Source: Gymnorhina tibicen (taxonomy: Eukaryota; Chordata; Aves; Passeriformes; Artamidae). From it: a stretch of DNA of 64,000 bases. The notes below the pieces were generated by a model. It was not told the origin of the DNA, ran no database searches, and was given only the letters and a program-made list of their open reading frames with translations. The DNA lies in the NCBI GenBank assembly GCA_013399875.1, contig VXAZ01007538.1:372001-436000 (forward strand), read 5' to 3'. Made by a program: the position numbers and the translations under genes. Each line of letters begins with the position of its first letter. Positions within the stretch are counted from its first letter, which is position 1. Below, in pieces: positions 51,366 to 64,000 of the stretch.

Positions 51366-54300
51366 GTGAGTCCTGCGAGCGGGGAGGGCGGCGGGGCCGG
51401 TCCGGGGCTCGGTGGGGCTGAGCTTGGGAGGGTGGGCCGGCCCTGGCCAGGAGAGCAGCGGGACGCGAGCGGCGGCTCCCCTGGCTCGGAAGGCACAGTT
51501 GGAGCCTGCGGGCTCTGGTGGGCACAGCCGGACTCCCTGGGATGAGCCTTCCCTTCCCTCCGCGCAGGCCGACCCTCGCCACCAGCCCTGCCGGCGGGCG
51601 CGTTTCCCCCGACGCCTCTCCGCTCTCCCCGCTCAGCCCGCAGCTTTCTGCAAGCCAAGTGCCCAGGGCTGCGTCTGCCCGGGACTGGGTCGCAGGGGAA
51701 GCTCCTGATGTGCCCTGCAGCTCCGTCTCTTCCCGCTTATCCCAGCGTAACAGTTGGCTTTTTCCCAACGTGGACAAGTTTTTCCGCCTGCAGTTCCTTA
51801 CGGCCCGGATCTTTTCCTGCAGAGCTGTTGTACAGCCACGTGCTGCCTGTCCGGCGTTTGGGGCGGGTGGTTTAAATGCCCCTGGCAAGCGCATCATCTT
51901 CCTCAGAGCCTTTTGAGCGCACCTTCTCCTCCGTTTAGTTGGCATCGTTTTGAATGCTCGCCTTGCCTTCCCCGATAGCTGTATCTCTCCCAGCTCTGCG
52001 TTGTCTGCAGTTCTAACAACTGTCCTGAATGTACTTAGCAGCTTTCCATAAATAAAGTCATAAACAGGGCCAAACTAGGCCAGATCTTTGGGGACCCCAA
52101 GCCCAAGTATTCGTGTTTGTAAAGCTCTGCCATTGAGTAAGAGTTGTCAGGCCTGGGCTGTGTTAAAAACCAAATAGATTTTTTTTTTTCTATTTTAAAG
52201 CACTTTTTGGGTGAACCAGTCTTCTTAAAAAATATTGTGAAATCTAAATATACACGTGATTATTTAAAGACATTTAAGTAATGAGTATTTTACAGTTTTC
52301 TCAATTGATTTGTTTCCTTTTTGTTTACTGGACAAAGTAATCTTACTGTGTGTTTTTCAGTGGGATATTCTGCAGTTGCACTTAATCATGTCATTGATTT
52401 TAAAGAAAAGAAACAGGTAATTTTTCTTGGGGTTATTTGTTCTTACTGTGTTTTCTTTAATAAACCTGTTGCCTTATTGCATGTTCCCAGATAGCTTTAG
52501 CTGCAGAACACACATATAGACACAAGTACAAATCTGTATTTGTAACAAAACTCCAATTTTATAATTCAGTAAAACTGCCCTGGGATTAATTTTTAATATA
52601 GTTTGTGTACTGTCCCACAAAAATAGTTTTGTTAACATGGTAAATTTCTTCTTAAGATTGGAACACAGTTTTTGTTTACTTGTAAACCTTGACATTTTTA
52701 ATAACTTTGTTCTGTTCTCTTTCAAGGAAATCATCAAGCCAGTATCCCCTTCAGAGCTGTTTCCATCTTTACCCATTGTACAAGTATGTCTAGTTACAAC
52801 ATATATATACATATATATATTGTTATTCTGAGTTACCTTTTCTTACCTTTGTGTGTTTGTATATGTGATTTTGTGTATGAGGTGGTAATCAAAAAAGAAA
52901 AATTTGTCCATTATTTCATGGTTGAAACACCAAGCACTGGAAGAATGGTACACTCACATCAGCATAGGCTCTATTCATCATTTTAGAAATTATTAAAGAA
53001 ATTGCTGTGTGTGAATTTTGAATCTGCTTGTAGTTGAATAATTACAGTACAATTCTTGAAATTTAAGTTTTGGAAATAACTTTGTGGTTTTGATGGAGCA
53101 AAATTTGGATATAAAGAAATACAAGACTGCGTAATGGGTCACTGACATTGGTTAATTCAAGAACTGCTTTTCCTTGCAGTTGTGGCCTGCCTGGGGAATC
53201 ACAGCAGTAGTAAAACATACCCAATTTTTCTGCACAGTTGTTTTTCTTAATTTCTTCTTTTTCCTTTCTATTCATCCTTCCCCAGAGAAACACAGCAAGT
53301 CATTCTTTGTAAGGACAGGTATAATATCAAAGAGATAACATAACATAAATTAGGGAAGTGTAACTACAGACTTTAAAAATTAGTATGAGCAAGACTATAA
53401 GCATGGCACCATTTTCTTTTTATAGCAAACTGGGTGGAAATTACCACAAATTTTTGCTTTGGGTTTTAAAAATTTTTTTGTATTATTCCTTTGTCTGTAG
53501 GGGACATCTAAAAGAATTAAAGTCTTGACGCGGCTAACACTTGTTGTTTCTGATCCTTCCCACTGTAATCTCTTGGTAAGTATACTTAACAATCAATTTT
53601 CCAACTTTTATTTCATTTTGTCAGTGAATGAATGAAACCTAGGAAATCCTATGGGTAGAACTTCCTGGATTTTATAGGGCACTAAGCAGTGATTTCTCAG
53701 ACTGCATCTTTAACAAATAATGTGATTGTGAGGAGGTGTAGACTTACAAGACTGGATATGGCTTCTGTTGATCATTTGTCAGTATGGAGCAACAGTTCTG
53801 TTCCTCGGTTTCTGGATTTCTGTGCATAAACTAGAAGACCATGAGCAAGCCTTGTCTCTGGTTATGTTTTAGTGCTACAAGTTCGAAGCAAAAGGTGTAA
53901 GTGTCCTGGTAGGTGGGTGGGACAAGCCTCAAACTGAGGATGAATGACTTCACTGTTGAAACCTGCTGTGTAATTGGATGATTATTGGCTTTGTTTTAGT
54001 ACTTGACAGGGAGAAAGGATTTTTCTTCTCATTGTTTTGGTTATAATCATTGTGCATAGCTTTGACATCTGCCAGAATTCAGGGTAGTAATTGTTTGCTC
54101 CTTTTGTAGAGATCAACATCTGCAAATATAAGGTTATATGACATCATAGCAGTATTTCCAAAAACTGAGAAACTGTTCCATGTAAGTACAATCATCTCAT
54201 CGGTAAGGCTCATTCAGTAGCTTTTTGTGCCTTGTGCTAATTTAGTACGTGCTTTGTTTTGGTTTTATTTCCCATTTTATAAAGACCTCATGGAGCTAAT

Positions 54301-57300
54301 TAAGCATGATAGGCTGCCTGGTCAGTTAATAGGCTGAGGGGGTTGGGAGGATTTGCAGGAGGCTGCAAGACCCTGAGGTGACAGGTTAAAGTCTGAAACA
54401 TCTACCTCATCTACCTGATGAATGGACGTGTATGCTCCTGCACTGTGGTTGCCTTTGTGTTCCTTGTACTCTAGTGAGGAGAAAAAACATCTTTTTTTTC
54501 CCCCTGATATATGTGTACTATCATCATGTAGAAAACTTCTGTCTTGAGCTTTAACTTCTCCAACTCTTGACAACTTCCCTAAAATGCACTTGCGATCTTC
54601 TGTTAGCACTAATTGTTCCTGGTCTCTGAAATGCTAGGGAGGATTTTAAAGCGGAACTAATGTGGTTCTGTGAGTTACCTGATAGGTGTTCACCTCCATT
54701 TCCTTCATATTTTTATTTAAATTGTTCTTAAATACTTGATAACAGCTGATGTTGATGTTCTGATCAGGTGGAGCATCTTGAAGCAAGATATGTTTTTGTC
54801 AGAATTTTTCTTAAAAAACCCAAAATTGTGACATCTGACATGTTGTAAGCTCATAAATAATAACATTAAGTCTGAATTGGGTGAATAGGTGGAAGTATCC
54901 CATCTCTGTTAGCCTTAGCAGGCAGCAAGCAGGCGTGCAGTTTAAAGCAGTATGAAGGAGGCACAGGACAGCAAAAAGGAAAAAAAAGTTTCTTTGAAGA
55001 ATTTACTTTCAAAGGGAGATTCTCAGTTTAAAACTGAGTCTGGTGGTTGTTTCTTTAAAATAAGTTAAAACCAGTTTTTGTATTCTTCTGTTTTGTTTTT
55101 CNTTTTAAAATAAGTTAAAACCACTTTCTAGTACTGATCAGTAACTGTTTTGCCACATTAAAATTGTATTCTTCTGTTTTGTTTTTCTACATTATTTCCT
55201 CTCCTATTTGAAGATTTGTCCAAGTAAAGTACAAAGAAAGAGGCTGTAGAAGAACATGAACTTTAAAGAATTTTTCAGCAGAATACAAGCATTAATTATA
55301 AGAGTTACAGCTAAATGAAACAAATTTCTGAATTTTATTTCCCTTTCAAGATTTTAGACTCTTGGGGGTGTGACAGTGGCAAGTGGTTTAAAATATTTTT
55401 GAGGGTCACTCTCAGTTCTTTCTTTTGATCTCTGGCAATAGTATAAAATCTCACTTCTCAAGTGAGCTCAGTTAGTTTATGATGTGTTTAAACAAGCACC
55501 TGAAACTAGGTAATCAGCAGGGGTGTGCTGTGTTGTTTTTTGGGAAAAGGGTGTTCTCTCACTTAAGGGTTATTATTGTTTATTTTCAGCCATATCATGA
55601 CTCCTGCTGCAGTTGGATGTCCAGCTGTGGCAGTGTTTAAACCGACATAAACAGCCGCTCGTTTCTGCGGGTCCCTGTCTGCCCTGCTGCTGAGGCTGCT
55701 TGCTTGCTTAGCTGCATGGCAGTTTGCTTTGAGGAGCCTGCTTTTGGCTGAGCAGTAACCAGAGTTTTTGCCAAGTTATTTTTCAGGCAGATCTGCTTTC
55801 CCAGTGTGATTCAGCACTCAGCCACGCGGAGAGTTGTGCCAGCACAAAGAGGGTGGCTGTGCTCTGGGCAGGCCAGTGCAGACAGTGCCTGGTAAAGTTG
55901 ACACTCTGGCAGGTGATGGACAGGGTGTGAAGAAAGAAGTAGGATTGTCAGTGAGATTATCTCCTTTGCTTCTATGCTGGAAGCACTTCGAACTGGGGAT
56001 GGAACCCAAGCGTATTTCTTGCAAACTGCATGAGGTGAAAGGCTTTGTCCTTAGACTTTCACATTCAGGGCAAGTTTGTATGGTTGTGCTTTGATTAGAG
56101 ATTTTAGAATGTCTGACTCTGTAGAGCTGGGTCAGTTTTGTAGATGTATCACACAGGGAATCTAGTGCAAAAGACATTACGCAGTGGGTCTCAGCACATA
56201 CTGTTTGGCTCTTACAACTCGTGGATGTTTCACTATTAAGGATAAAGCCTTCAAGAGTGGGTCTCATACAACAAATTAACTTCCTGTTGGCTTTTGGTAA
56301 CATTACCTCAAGAGCATCACTTTCTCACCAACAATTTGGCACTTGTATTGTTCTCCACAGAACAAGATTTTTCATGTTGTTGTGAAAAAATTGCATGACC
56401 ATTGGAGATGTACTCTAATTTTAGCATGGCCCAAAACTAGTCTGTGCCCTCTTGTCACAAGCCAGGGAAGCTCTTACGTGAGTGAGTGTGGCAGTGACAC
56501 GTACTGAAAGATGTGCTTAAATTCTCCAAATAATTTATATCCTCAGGGGCATGAGGAAGCCATGTTTGCCAATTGTAGAACAGGCTCATTGTTTAAGTCT
56601 CCCAAAAAGATTGTTTTGGCCTGCAACAGGAAATCCCACTCCATGCAAATAATAGGGAGTGTACCTGCTGCTTTTCAAAAATTTTACTTTCTAAGATTTC
56701 TGATTGTTTTAATTGTATTAGTTAGCTCTGTCTGCTGTTTGTAAGCAGTTAGCACATCACCAGTATCTAAAAACTAAAGTCTGAAGGTGTAGTGCAAGGT
56801 CAAATTTCAATGTTTATTCCTAAAATGTTTGCCAAAGCATGCTTCAGAGCATCCAAACAGTGGCAAATGTATTTATTAATGGCTGGCTGGAGTTTCCCAG
56901 CAGATGGGGCTCTTGCCCAAAATGCTGCCAGGCAGGTGCTGGCTTTGCAACTGCTGCATGACACTTTCTGCATGAAGTTGTTGCGCTTCAGATCTTTTCA
57001 GCAGGCAGGGTAACCTTAACTTGCCTGCATGTCTGACTTGTCTGGGAGCCAAAGCTAGGCTGAACATTACAGTTCTTGGAGAAGTCTGCTCTCCAATTTT
57101 TCATACAGTGCAGGAAATCCTCATGGGGAAGTATGACTCTCAACTTTGTTTTTCCTTGGTGGTGTTTTCTGAAATGTTCATGTCACTGGAATCCTGCAGA
57201 TATCCTGGCTTTTGAGTCACTCCCTCTCCCACTGTGCTTAATTTGAAAAATGGAGAAGAGATTTCTAGTGTTTCTGGAGCTGATTAGGAAGGCTCAATTT

Positions 57301-60300
57301 CTCATCACATAGGGCAACTTGCATGTGTCTGATGTCTATTCAAGCTTTCCTTAATTTCTAGCATTATGTCCTCCTGAATTTTTTATGACCTCACGGACAT
57401 ATTTTCTAGGGCATGATTCAGAGCTATTTGTTCTGTGCATGTTCCCATAAATCACCTCTGCGTAGTAATTTGTACCTCATGTAAGAAAAGGAGGAAAACT
57501 GGCTGTTATAGGGCTGAACTTCCACATGCAAGTCTAATTCTATGCCATAGATTCCAACTGTGTCCTGCCTAATGGAGGATAAAGGTAGGGCATGAAGAAG
57601 AAGTTTCATCTGAATGTCCTGGCAGAGACGTTTTAACTTCAAAAACCTCCTGGTTTGCCTGCCGTGTGTACTGTGGCTCTCTTGTCTAGGAGAGAATGCT
57701 ATCAACGGCTAAGAAACATTCCTAAAGCTGGGCCTCTGCTCTCAGCTCCATCCAAATTCCATGTGAACAAACTGGTAGAAGACCAGTTTGCCAAGCAGTA
57801 GTGTGCCTTGTGTTAGAGCTGCTCCTACCCCTGGGGCTCCTCGCAGCCCCCACTGCTTTTGTGCCGGCGGGAGGAGGGATGGATGAATGGTTGGCGCCTG
57901 GCCCAGGTGTATTTGGAGCAGTTCTTGGCAGGTTTCTGAGTGCAGAGTTCCCCTACAGACAGAAAATGCCTTTTCAACTTCTTCAGCCTATGTTATCTTC
58001 TTTGTTACAACACTGCTTAGAGACATTAGTCTGGCCCTGTGTAATCATCCTGGCAGGGTAGGCACATATAATTCCTACCTTGTGCTCGTGAGATCGGTGT
58101 AAATCAAGGACCCCCTTTTAGGTGCCCATAATTTTCCCTGTATGTCAGTGTGAGGAGCCTCTGCCCCTTGTTCATTCCCTCCATCTCTTACACACTTGTA
58201 AACTGTGGTGTGAATTCAAAGCTAAACTCTTAAACTATAGCCTTCAGTGCTGTCTCCAGACTCTGCCAGAGGCGTGGCTGTCAGGAGGAGCTACACATTC
58301 TCCACCGAGCCAGGAAAGCAAGGCTCTGGGGATTGGTCTCCAGTATTGGGCATGTGGCACCACCAGTCACTGTCTAGCATTCTGCTTTTCTTTCAGTCTT
58401 TTCTTCTTTGCTTCTGGAAAAGTAATTAATCTTGAAAACAAACAGGTGCTGCACTGGAAGCAGAGCATGATGGGACAAGGGGCAGTTCCTGGGCTCTTCC
58501 CTTTGTAAACTGGGGTTGGCCTTTATTACCTGTTAGTTCTTTTGTCAAAAGCCAGCATTGCTTGTATATGTCCTCTGTCAGATAAAAACAAAGAAGTAAG
58601 TATTGCTTTGGGATTGGCCATTATTTTATTGGAAAATTAGTTCTGTAAGAAAGGGAAGACTTGGGTTTTAAGTCTCAAATGCTCAAGCTGTGCATCTGTA
58701 GCCCTGCTGTTCTATTGGCATTCCTGCAAGGCATAGTGCCTCTTAATTTTAAAACTGAACTCACCCTGGAGAGACATTTGTTGCATTAAGAAATGAAGGG
58801 AATATTAGCGCACCTTAAGCTGGTTATGCATCTTTTGCCATATCTAATAATCTGTTCCCATTTCTTTGCTGTAGATTGCTTGCACAACACTAGATGTGGA
58901 TCTGGTCTGCATAAATGTAACAGAGAAACTGCCGTTCTACTTCCGAAGGCCCCCTGTGAATATGGTAAATTTACATCTAAATTGTTTTCTTGCTGTTAGA
59001 CTGACATTAAATACAGAATTTGAGTCAAATTCCCTACAGCTTTCCTCCCACTATTCCTATCCAAGTGGTTCTTTTATTTTCTTGCATAATGTATAGTGTT
59101 GTTTCAAATGTCCTTCACTTCAGGGCCTCCACTGCAGCATTTAATACACAGTGATGTATGTTCTTTCTTTTTCTCCTCCTGTCCCCCACTTAAGAAGGCA
59201 GAAGTGGTGTTCCCAAGGAACAGAAACCCTCTTAAGGCCACTACACCGCTAAGCGGGGAGATATGGTGTGACTGCTGACTAAGCTGCTTCTCAAACCAGA
59301 AATGGTACAGCTGTGTCAGAATAGATAAACAGCCCTTTGATTTAAAAGACAGGACATGTGAATGGTAGTGTTAATTTAAGAGAAGGACGTTATGCTGGTT
59401 ACTTGACAGACAACTGTGTTAAATCCATACTTGGACAAAAGAATGTCTTGGTAAATGAACCAAATGTGGTATTGCTAAATATGTGCTGTGGGACCCAAGA
59501 TGGCTATCAGTGTGGATCAAATATAGTTCTGCCTGCTGTTGGTAGTTTGCCAGAAAACTTAATCTGAACATGCTCTTAGGGGAACTTGTTTTCTCCTCTG
59601 AATATATGTAAAGGTTTGTTCCACATGGGCATTCTTGGCTGATGTAGTCCTTAGTACTTAAAAATTTAAATTTGGAATTGGCTAGTAATCCTACTTCCTT
59701 TTCTCAGAAAGTTTGACCTAGAATAAGAATATAAAATTAACTAGAATTAATTCTGAGACAGAATAAAAATAATACATTGGACTTTATTATAAACTGAGGA
59801 TTTCAACATTCCACTTGGAATAACAATTTTGTATGAAATGTTGTGTGAAAGTACCCTAGCTGCCTAAAACTTCAGCAGCTGACCCAGGTAAGGAGCTGCG
59901 TGGGTCTTAAAGCCCTGTGTTGAGAGACATTTTCCTTGCAAGCTGCTACTCATCTTCCACGCTCCCAGCTTCAAGGCGATCCGTCTATTGGACTGGTTTG
60001 TGCATCCTGGGGCAGTCAGTTTTGGTTGTTATGATGCCAGACAGATTGGCAGGCAGCTGAAGTGGTAGGGGTGAGGTTAAAAATCACCTTGACTGGAAAC
60101 TGGTGGACTGCCACCGCCTGTTTGGTTTTGATAAATTAAGGCTGCTCTTGTTTGCAGATATCAGGCCAGTTCTGTGTAAAACATTTAATGCATATATAGC
60201 TTCTGTTGTGCTTGCATGCAGAAGTAATGCATGGGTGGGAGCTGGATTAATTCCAGCTGTATTCAGTTACTGGACTCTCTTAGAGTATTACCATTGCAGC

Positions 60301-61188
60301 ATATTTTAATAATATTTGTGTAAACATAGAGTATCATTTCAGGCAAACGTAGGATTGCCAGGGAACAAAGAACTCCTGTATTTACATTGTGTCTTTATCA
60401 CTGGCACACTGGGTGCAAGTTGCTTAACCTTTCTGTGTTTGCAAAAACAAGAGTACTAGGCTTTTGGTGAGGCACTTTGACAGATAGCAAAGGATGTCAA
60501 AGCAGCTGAAAATATAATCAGTATTACTATTTGAAACTTCTTCTGTGACTCACTGTTATTTAACATTGTCACAAACACCACAGTATGCTGTGAGACGGGA
60601 GAAGAAGGGTCCTCGTTGCTGCTTTTGTGCAAGGAGAAATTCTGCATCTGCAAGACATGGGTACTGAGGGACGTGGTGATCTTTCTTACAGCAGGGTGTG
60701 GGACTGGAGGAGTAGGGTCCTCAAAGTTGCAAGACAGCAGATAACCAGCAGTGGTTGTCTGTCTCCTTGACTCTGTGATAGTATGTATATATTAGTGATA
60801 GCCAGTTACACCAAATAAGTGGCTGGTATTTGTTTGTTAAACCTCATTTATTTGTCTTCCCAAGATTTATGCACATGTATCTGGTGTACAGTGAAGCCTT
60901 CCCCCCCTCTCCTTTCATGCTATGCTGTGCTCTTACTGGAACAATTCTGCCTTATTTTTTTCATATATGACACAGTTAAACTGAGAATAAGCTATATCAA
61001 TAATAGACAGCAGTTGTTAGATTGTTAGGCTTCTCTCCTTTTGATTTTTGATCACTCTCTTTCATGTGAAGGCAATAGATCGAGGCATTTACTTTGAACT
61101 TCTTTATACGCCTGCCATCAAAGACTCCACAATGAGAAGATACACAATTTCAAATGCCATCAGCCTGATGCAGGTCTGCAAAGGAAAG
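51284..61188 (+). CDS. RPP30: Ribonuclease P/MRP protein subunit p30, 3' part beyond the window
   Basis: A protein subunit of nuclear RNase P, which removes tRNA 5' leaders, and of the related RNase MRP. It has the RNase P p30 (PHP-like TIM-barrel) fold. Seven exons (82, 56, 57, 75, 72, 90 and 117 nt) with GT-AG borders join in frame to 183 codons, against 268 in human. Conserved stretches are FADL near the start, LGYS (28-31), SDPSHCN (82-88), RLYDIIAVFPKTEKLFHIAC (98-117), LDVDLVC, EKLPFYF and AIKDSTMRRYTIS. The start has A at -3 and G at +4. Introns are short for a vertebrate. The missing exons for about 85 residues should begin after 64000; I found no match to them in 61189-64000. Confidence 0.97.
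52361..52416 (+). CDS. RPP30: RPP30 exon 2
   Basis: Acceptor TTTTTCAG|TG and donor CAG|GTAATT. Completes Leu28 and runs GYSAVALNHVIDFKEKKQ to residue 46, close to the vertebrate p30 sequence at this position. Confidence 0.95.
52727..52783 (+). CDS. RPP30: RPP30 exon 3
   Basis: Acceptor CTTTCAAG|GAA and donor CAA|GTATGT. Nineteen codons (47-65), ending in the conserved LPIVQ. A TA-rich microsatellite begins about 15 bp past the donor. Confidence 0.94.
52799..52821. repeat. TA/CA microsatellite
   Basis: Alternating AT with one C interruption, beginning about 15 bp after the RPP30 exon 3 donor. Confidence 0.85.
53501..53575 (+). CDS. RPP30: RPP30 exon 4
   Basis: Acceptor CTGTAG|GGG and donor TTG|GTAAGT. 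Twenty-five codons (66-90) containing KVLTRLTLVVSDPSHCN, a strongly conserved p30 segment. Confidence 0.95.
54110..54181 (+). CDS. RPP30: RPP30 exon 5
   Basis: Acceptor TTTGTAG|AGA and donor CAT|GTAAGT. Twenty-four codons (91-114) including RLYDIIAVFPKTEKLFH, nearly identical to mammalian p30. Confidence 0.95.
54182..58874 (+). other. RPP30: RPP30 intron 5
   Basis: The longest RPP30 intron in view (4.7 kb). It holds the N at 55102 with its flanking duplication. A 161-codon minus-strand frame at 55818-56303 has no recognisable domain and is probably chance. Confidence 0.85.
55054..55187 (+). repeat. Interleaved direct repeats around an N
   Basis: A 20-bp string starting TTTAAAATAAG occurs at 55054-55073 and 55104-55123. 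A 24-bp string starting TTGTATTCTTC occurs at 55078-55101 and 55164-55187. The N at 55102 falls directly after the first copy of the second string. The left copy resembles the right one with about 36 bp missing. Confidence 0.9.
58875..58964 (+). CDS. RPP30: RPP30 exon 6
   Basis: Acceptor CTGTAG|ATT and donor ATG|GTAAAT. Thirty codons (115-144) with LDVDLVC and TEKLPFYF. The last codon is Met where human has Val; the join to the next exon stays in frame. Confidence 0.95.
61072..61188 (+). CDS. RPP30: RPP30 exon 7
   Basis: Acceptor ATGTGAAG|GCA and donor AAG|GTAAGC. Thirty-nine codons (145-183), AIDRG to CKGK, including AIKDSTMRRYTIS. The acceptor has a modest pyrimidine tract (TCACTCTCTTTC). 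This is the last RPP30 exon I can place in the window. Confidence 0.95.
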
Positions 61189-64000
61189 GTAAGCTCTCAA
61201 AGTGAAAACAAGGTAATTAATTCAGTTCAAATTCTTCTGGAGTTGTACAGACTGAGCCATTTTAAATGTGTTTGATGCTGGGGCATCTGAAGCTGTGACT
61301 AAATATTGGCCTACTAACACCAGGACACAATCATTCTAGCTCCGGATACTTCCAGTCTTGCACCACTGCATGCTTTCTTCTTAAGCTGTCAAGCTGTTAG
61401 ATTCCTTTTCCAGAACAACCCATGTGTTGTTATGGTATGCAATTGCCAAAACAAAGGTGGGAGGGGATGGAGGGGGGATAAAGTGCCAGACATCTAAGGT
61501 TTGCACTAGAACTGAAATCCATGTATTTCTTTAAAATCCTCCCTTTCATATTTCTGATTGACCAAAAGCTCTTTTTGACTGCATACTTTGAATATGGGGG
61601 CTAGAAAACAGTAAGAAAAAAGTAGGAACCTTGTTTTGTTAAATGGTCAGTAAATTCCCTGTGTCCAAAATAGACCCAACAGCTAGCTGGCTATCAGCCA
61701 AGGCTTTGCTCCAGTCAGACGAACTTCATTCTTCCATGCTACTGAAACCCAAGGAAGAAGTAACTTTGAGATGCCTGTAAACCATTGCTTTCATAACTTA
61801 CCTCCTCCCAGGCTACCAGGTTAAGCTGTCTGTTATGCTGTGTCCTCTCAGGCCATGCTTTTTAATAGGGGGTCATATCATAATACATATCAAAGTTAAC
61901 AGAAATTGTAGCTCCCCCTTCTGCATTGTAAATGGCCTCTGCCACATGTAGCTAGTCCAGAGAAACTGGATTTGGCATCTGAATGGCAACTGGATTTGGA
62001 AAGTCTGAAGTGGGAGAGCTTGGAAGGCAAATTAAAAGTAGATCCGTCATTAGCTCAGTTCTCCTCAAGCATGGCAGCTTTTATAGGACAGCAGGGTGGG
62101 TCAAATAGATTAATTTCCTTGGTGCTACAGAAGAAGTATTTGCACAGCCTTTCCTGAGGAGCCCACCTCTGGCAGTTAATGACATAAAGTACTGACTTGG
62201 ACGTGACTTCTATACACACCAGCCTCCTTTCCTTTGGGATTCCCTTTTTGATGTTGTTCCTCTTTCCTCTGTGCAGTTCAAGATGTGCTTCTCACATGGT
62301 TGTTGATGAACTGGAGAGCACCAGTTGAGTTGATGTCACAGACAGGGCAAGAGAGATGTTCAGGCACTTGGTCTGTGCTCAGTGCCCTTTCATTCTGCAT
62401 CTGTCAGTCTAGTGTTTCATCCGTGCCTGGAAGCTAAATCAGCTGGAGCTGCACATGACAAGTTCTTGTTAGGCACTGGAAGAGGACTGCTAGCTTGTCT
62501 TTGTTCTTTGCCTTCAGACTCAGTAGGTTGTGGACCAGCAGAGATGGTTATTAGCCCTTACTGAGAGTTTGCCTCTTTCAGTGAGGTAAAGGCCCTTGTT
62601 TAAATGAGACATGGGATGGCTGGTCTATAGGCTGCTTCCATTGGCACCTGGCACACAACTCTCACCTTCAGTAACATGTAGTTGCTGAACCTGTAGTAGC
62701 TTTTGGATCCTTTTATTCCTCTATTGTAGCAGGGCAGAGAAACTTTCAGAAGTTTACTGGTGTTCTCGGGGCTGGCACTGAGCAGTGTCCTTAAAACATT
62801 AAAATGTGCAGGAAATGAAGGAGAGACTCCCCTGCCTTGCCAGACAGAAGGTATGTGTAGCCACAGTCCCTCACCTCCCGTGTTTTGGTAACTGAGTTGG
62901 AGACTGCCTGGAGCAGTGTACTGAACAGCTGCTGTCTGCTTTACCTGGGGAGAGAGTGCTTTGCCTTTGAGGTTTCCCTTTAGCTCTTCTCTTGGATTTG
63001 CCTTTGCCTGCCTCTCCTTCACTTGCCAGCAGTGCTTTTCTTGTCTGCTCTTGTCTTCTTCCTCCATCTTACCCGTCCCCTAATGGAAGCAGGTTGCCTT
63101 TGAACCAGGCAGAGCATACCTCCAATGCACAGCAGTGATCCACAATCCTGTGCTGCTTTGAGATGTCTCATGCAGCTGCTCTGGGAGCTTCCCTGAGCCT
63201 GGGCAACAGGCGTTAGTTGCTACAGTTTGGAGCGGGAGACTTGAATTTTCCCAGCACAGTCTTGCAGTCAGCACCACTGAGGCTCAAAAGCAGCTTTGGG
63301 ATCCATAATGTAGTTGTTTTAAAGGTGAACTATTCAGAAAATAAATGTCCTAGGCTCCATCAGGATGTGTGCTGTTAAGTCACTGTGATGTATATATTGC
63401 TTCTGCTTCTGGCTTTCCTTATGGTAAGGCAGTCATCTGTCCTCATCAGAGTCATCCTCTCCTCCTCAGCACACAAGAAAACCTGGGACATAGTGTGAAC
63501 ATGCACTCATTTTCATGTAGGTCTTTCAGCTGCTGAGTTCCAGCTGCACACAGGGCATTTTCTTCCAGTGCCTGCCCAGCTCTTTGTGCTGGGGAGGTGG
63601 CAGGAGAAGCAAAGCAGAGTGGGGAAGGGATCTAAAGTCCCACCTTAACACCAGAGGTGGTGTGATGTGTTGGTGGTACTGACGTCAGAGAGGGAAAGTC
63701 TGTCTCTGCCTCAGCACAATTCTCATTCTCACCCACTCAAGCAGGAATCCCCAAAGCCTTTTATTCAGTATAATAAAAGGTGTAAGGAGATTTTGCTGCT
63801 GCAGAGTTACTACCTGCAAAACAGGCTCCCCCTAGGTGAGCATCCTTGGAAGATAAACATCAGAAGAATTCCGGCAGCTGAGCTGTGGGATCTGCCAACC
63901 CCTGTGTAGTCACATACCTATTCTGCAGAAACCTTTTGGGAGAGAAGGGAGAAGGATTTCTCTGCCTGATGATTTTCATAGGGGTGCCAGTGTTGAGGGA
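61189..64000 (+). other. RPP30: RPP30 intron 7, running off the window
   Basis: No sequence matching the p30 segment that should follow CKGK (in human, an NVIISSAAERP-like stretch) was found. A 155-codon minus-strand frame at 62600-63067 is unassigned and probably chance. Confidence 0.7.

Larger units (their letters stand above)
50880..51700. promoter_or_regulatory. RPP30: CpG island promoter of RPP30
   Basis: A CpG-dense block covering about 400 bp upstream of the RPP30 ATG, exon 1 and the start of intron 1, with no TATA box: a housekeeping-type promoter. The 301- and 196-codon minus-strand frames here are low-complexity Pro/Arg/Ala shadows of this island. Confidence 0.8.

Noticed and set aside
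51040..51945. 301-codon minus-strand frame over the RPP30 promoter
   Set aside because: Low-complexity Arg/Pro/Ala sequence produced by the CpG island; it overlaps RPP30 exon 1 in antisense.
55818..56303. 161-codon minus-strand frame in RPP30 intron 5
   Set aside because: No recognisable family, splice context or conservation evidence.
62600..63067. 155-codon minus-strand frame in RPP30 intron 7
   Set aside because: Polar, unstructured translation with no family match; probably chance.

Overview
The window looks like vertebrate nuclear DNA, most likely from a bird. It is AT-rich, its genes are split by GT-AG introns, two CpG islands mark promoters, and a diverged CR1-type LINE tail lies at about 23036-23171. 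I see no bacterial or viral gene layout. Two protein-coding genes are recognised with confidence: HTR7 (5-hydroxytryptamine receptor 7) on the minus strand and RPP30 (RNase P/MRP subunit p30) on the plus strand. They stand head to head, with start codons about 6.7 kb apart. They are also neighbours in human 10q23, so this is a conserved vertebrate block.

Layout. Positions 1-21600 are gene-poor DNA downstream of HTR7, with a probable endogenous retroviral LTR at about 65-507, homopolymer runs, and some open frames I cannot assign. HTR7 coding exon 2 (21624-22374) and exon 1 (44057-44583) are separated by a 21.7 kb intron. The HTR7 promoter/5'UTR CpG island covers about 43780-45150. Positions 45200-50870 hold nothing I can identify. 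The RPP30 CpG-island promoter (about 50880-51700) contains a strong ZNF143-like site 83 bp upstream of the ATG. Seven RPP30 coding exons follow between 51284 and 61188; they join in frame to 183 codons. The last third or so of RPP30 lies beyond the right edge.

The two genes share no pathway. HTR7 is a Gs-coupled serotonin receptor at the plasma membrane, and RPP30 is a core protein of nuclear/nucleolar RNase P and MRP. Their proximity is synteny, not an operon.

Points worth a second look are the tandem splice donors 5 nt apart at the HTR7 C-terminal end (the arrangement that gives isoforms a and b in mammals), a perfect DR3 nuclear-receptor element at 7256-7270, a repeated segment around a single N at 55102 that looks like an assembly join, and a 16-bp AT-rich tandem repeat inside the HTR7 CpG island. 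I found no convincing undescribed biological system.
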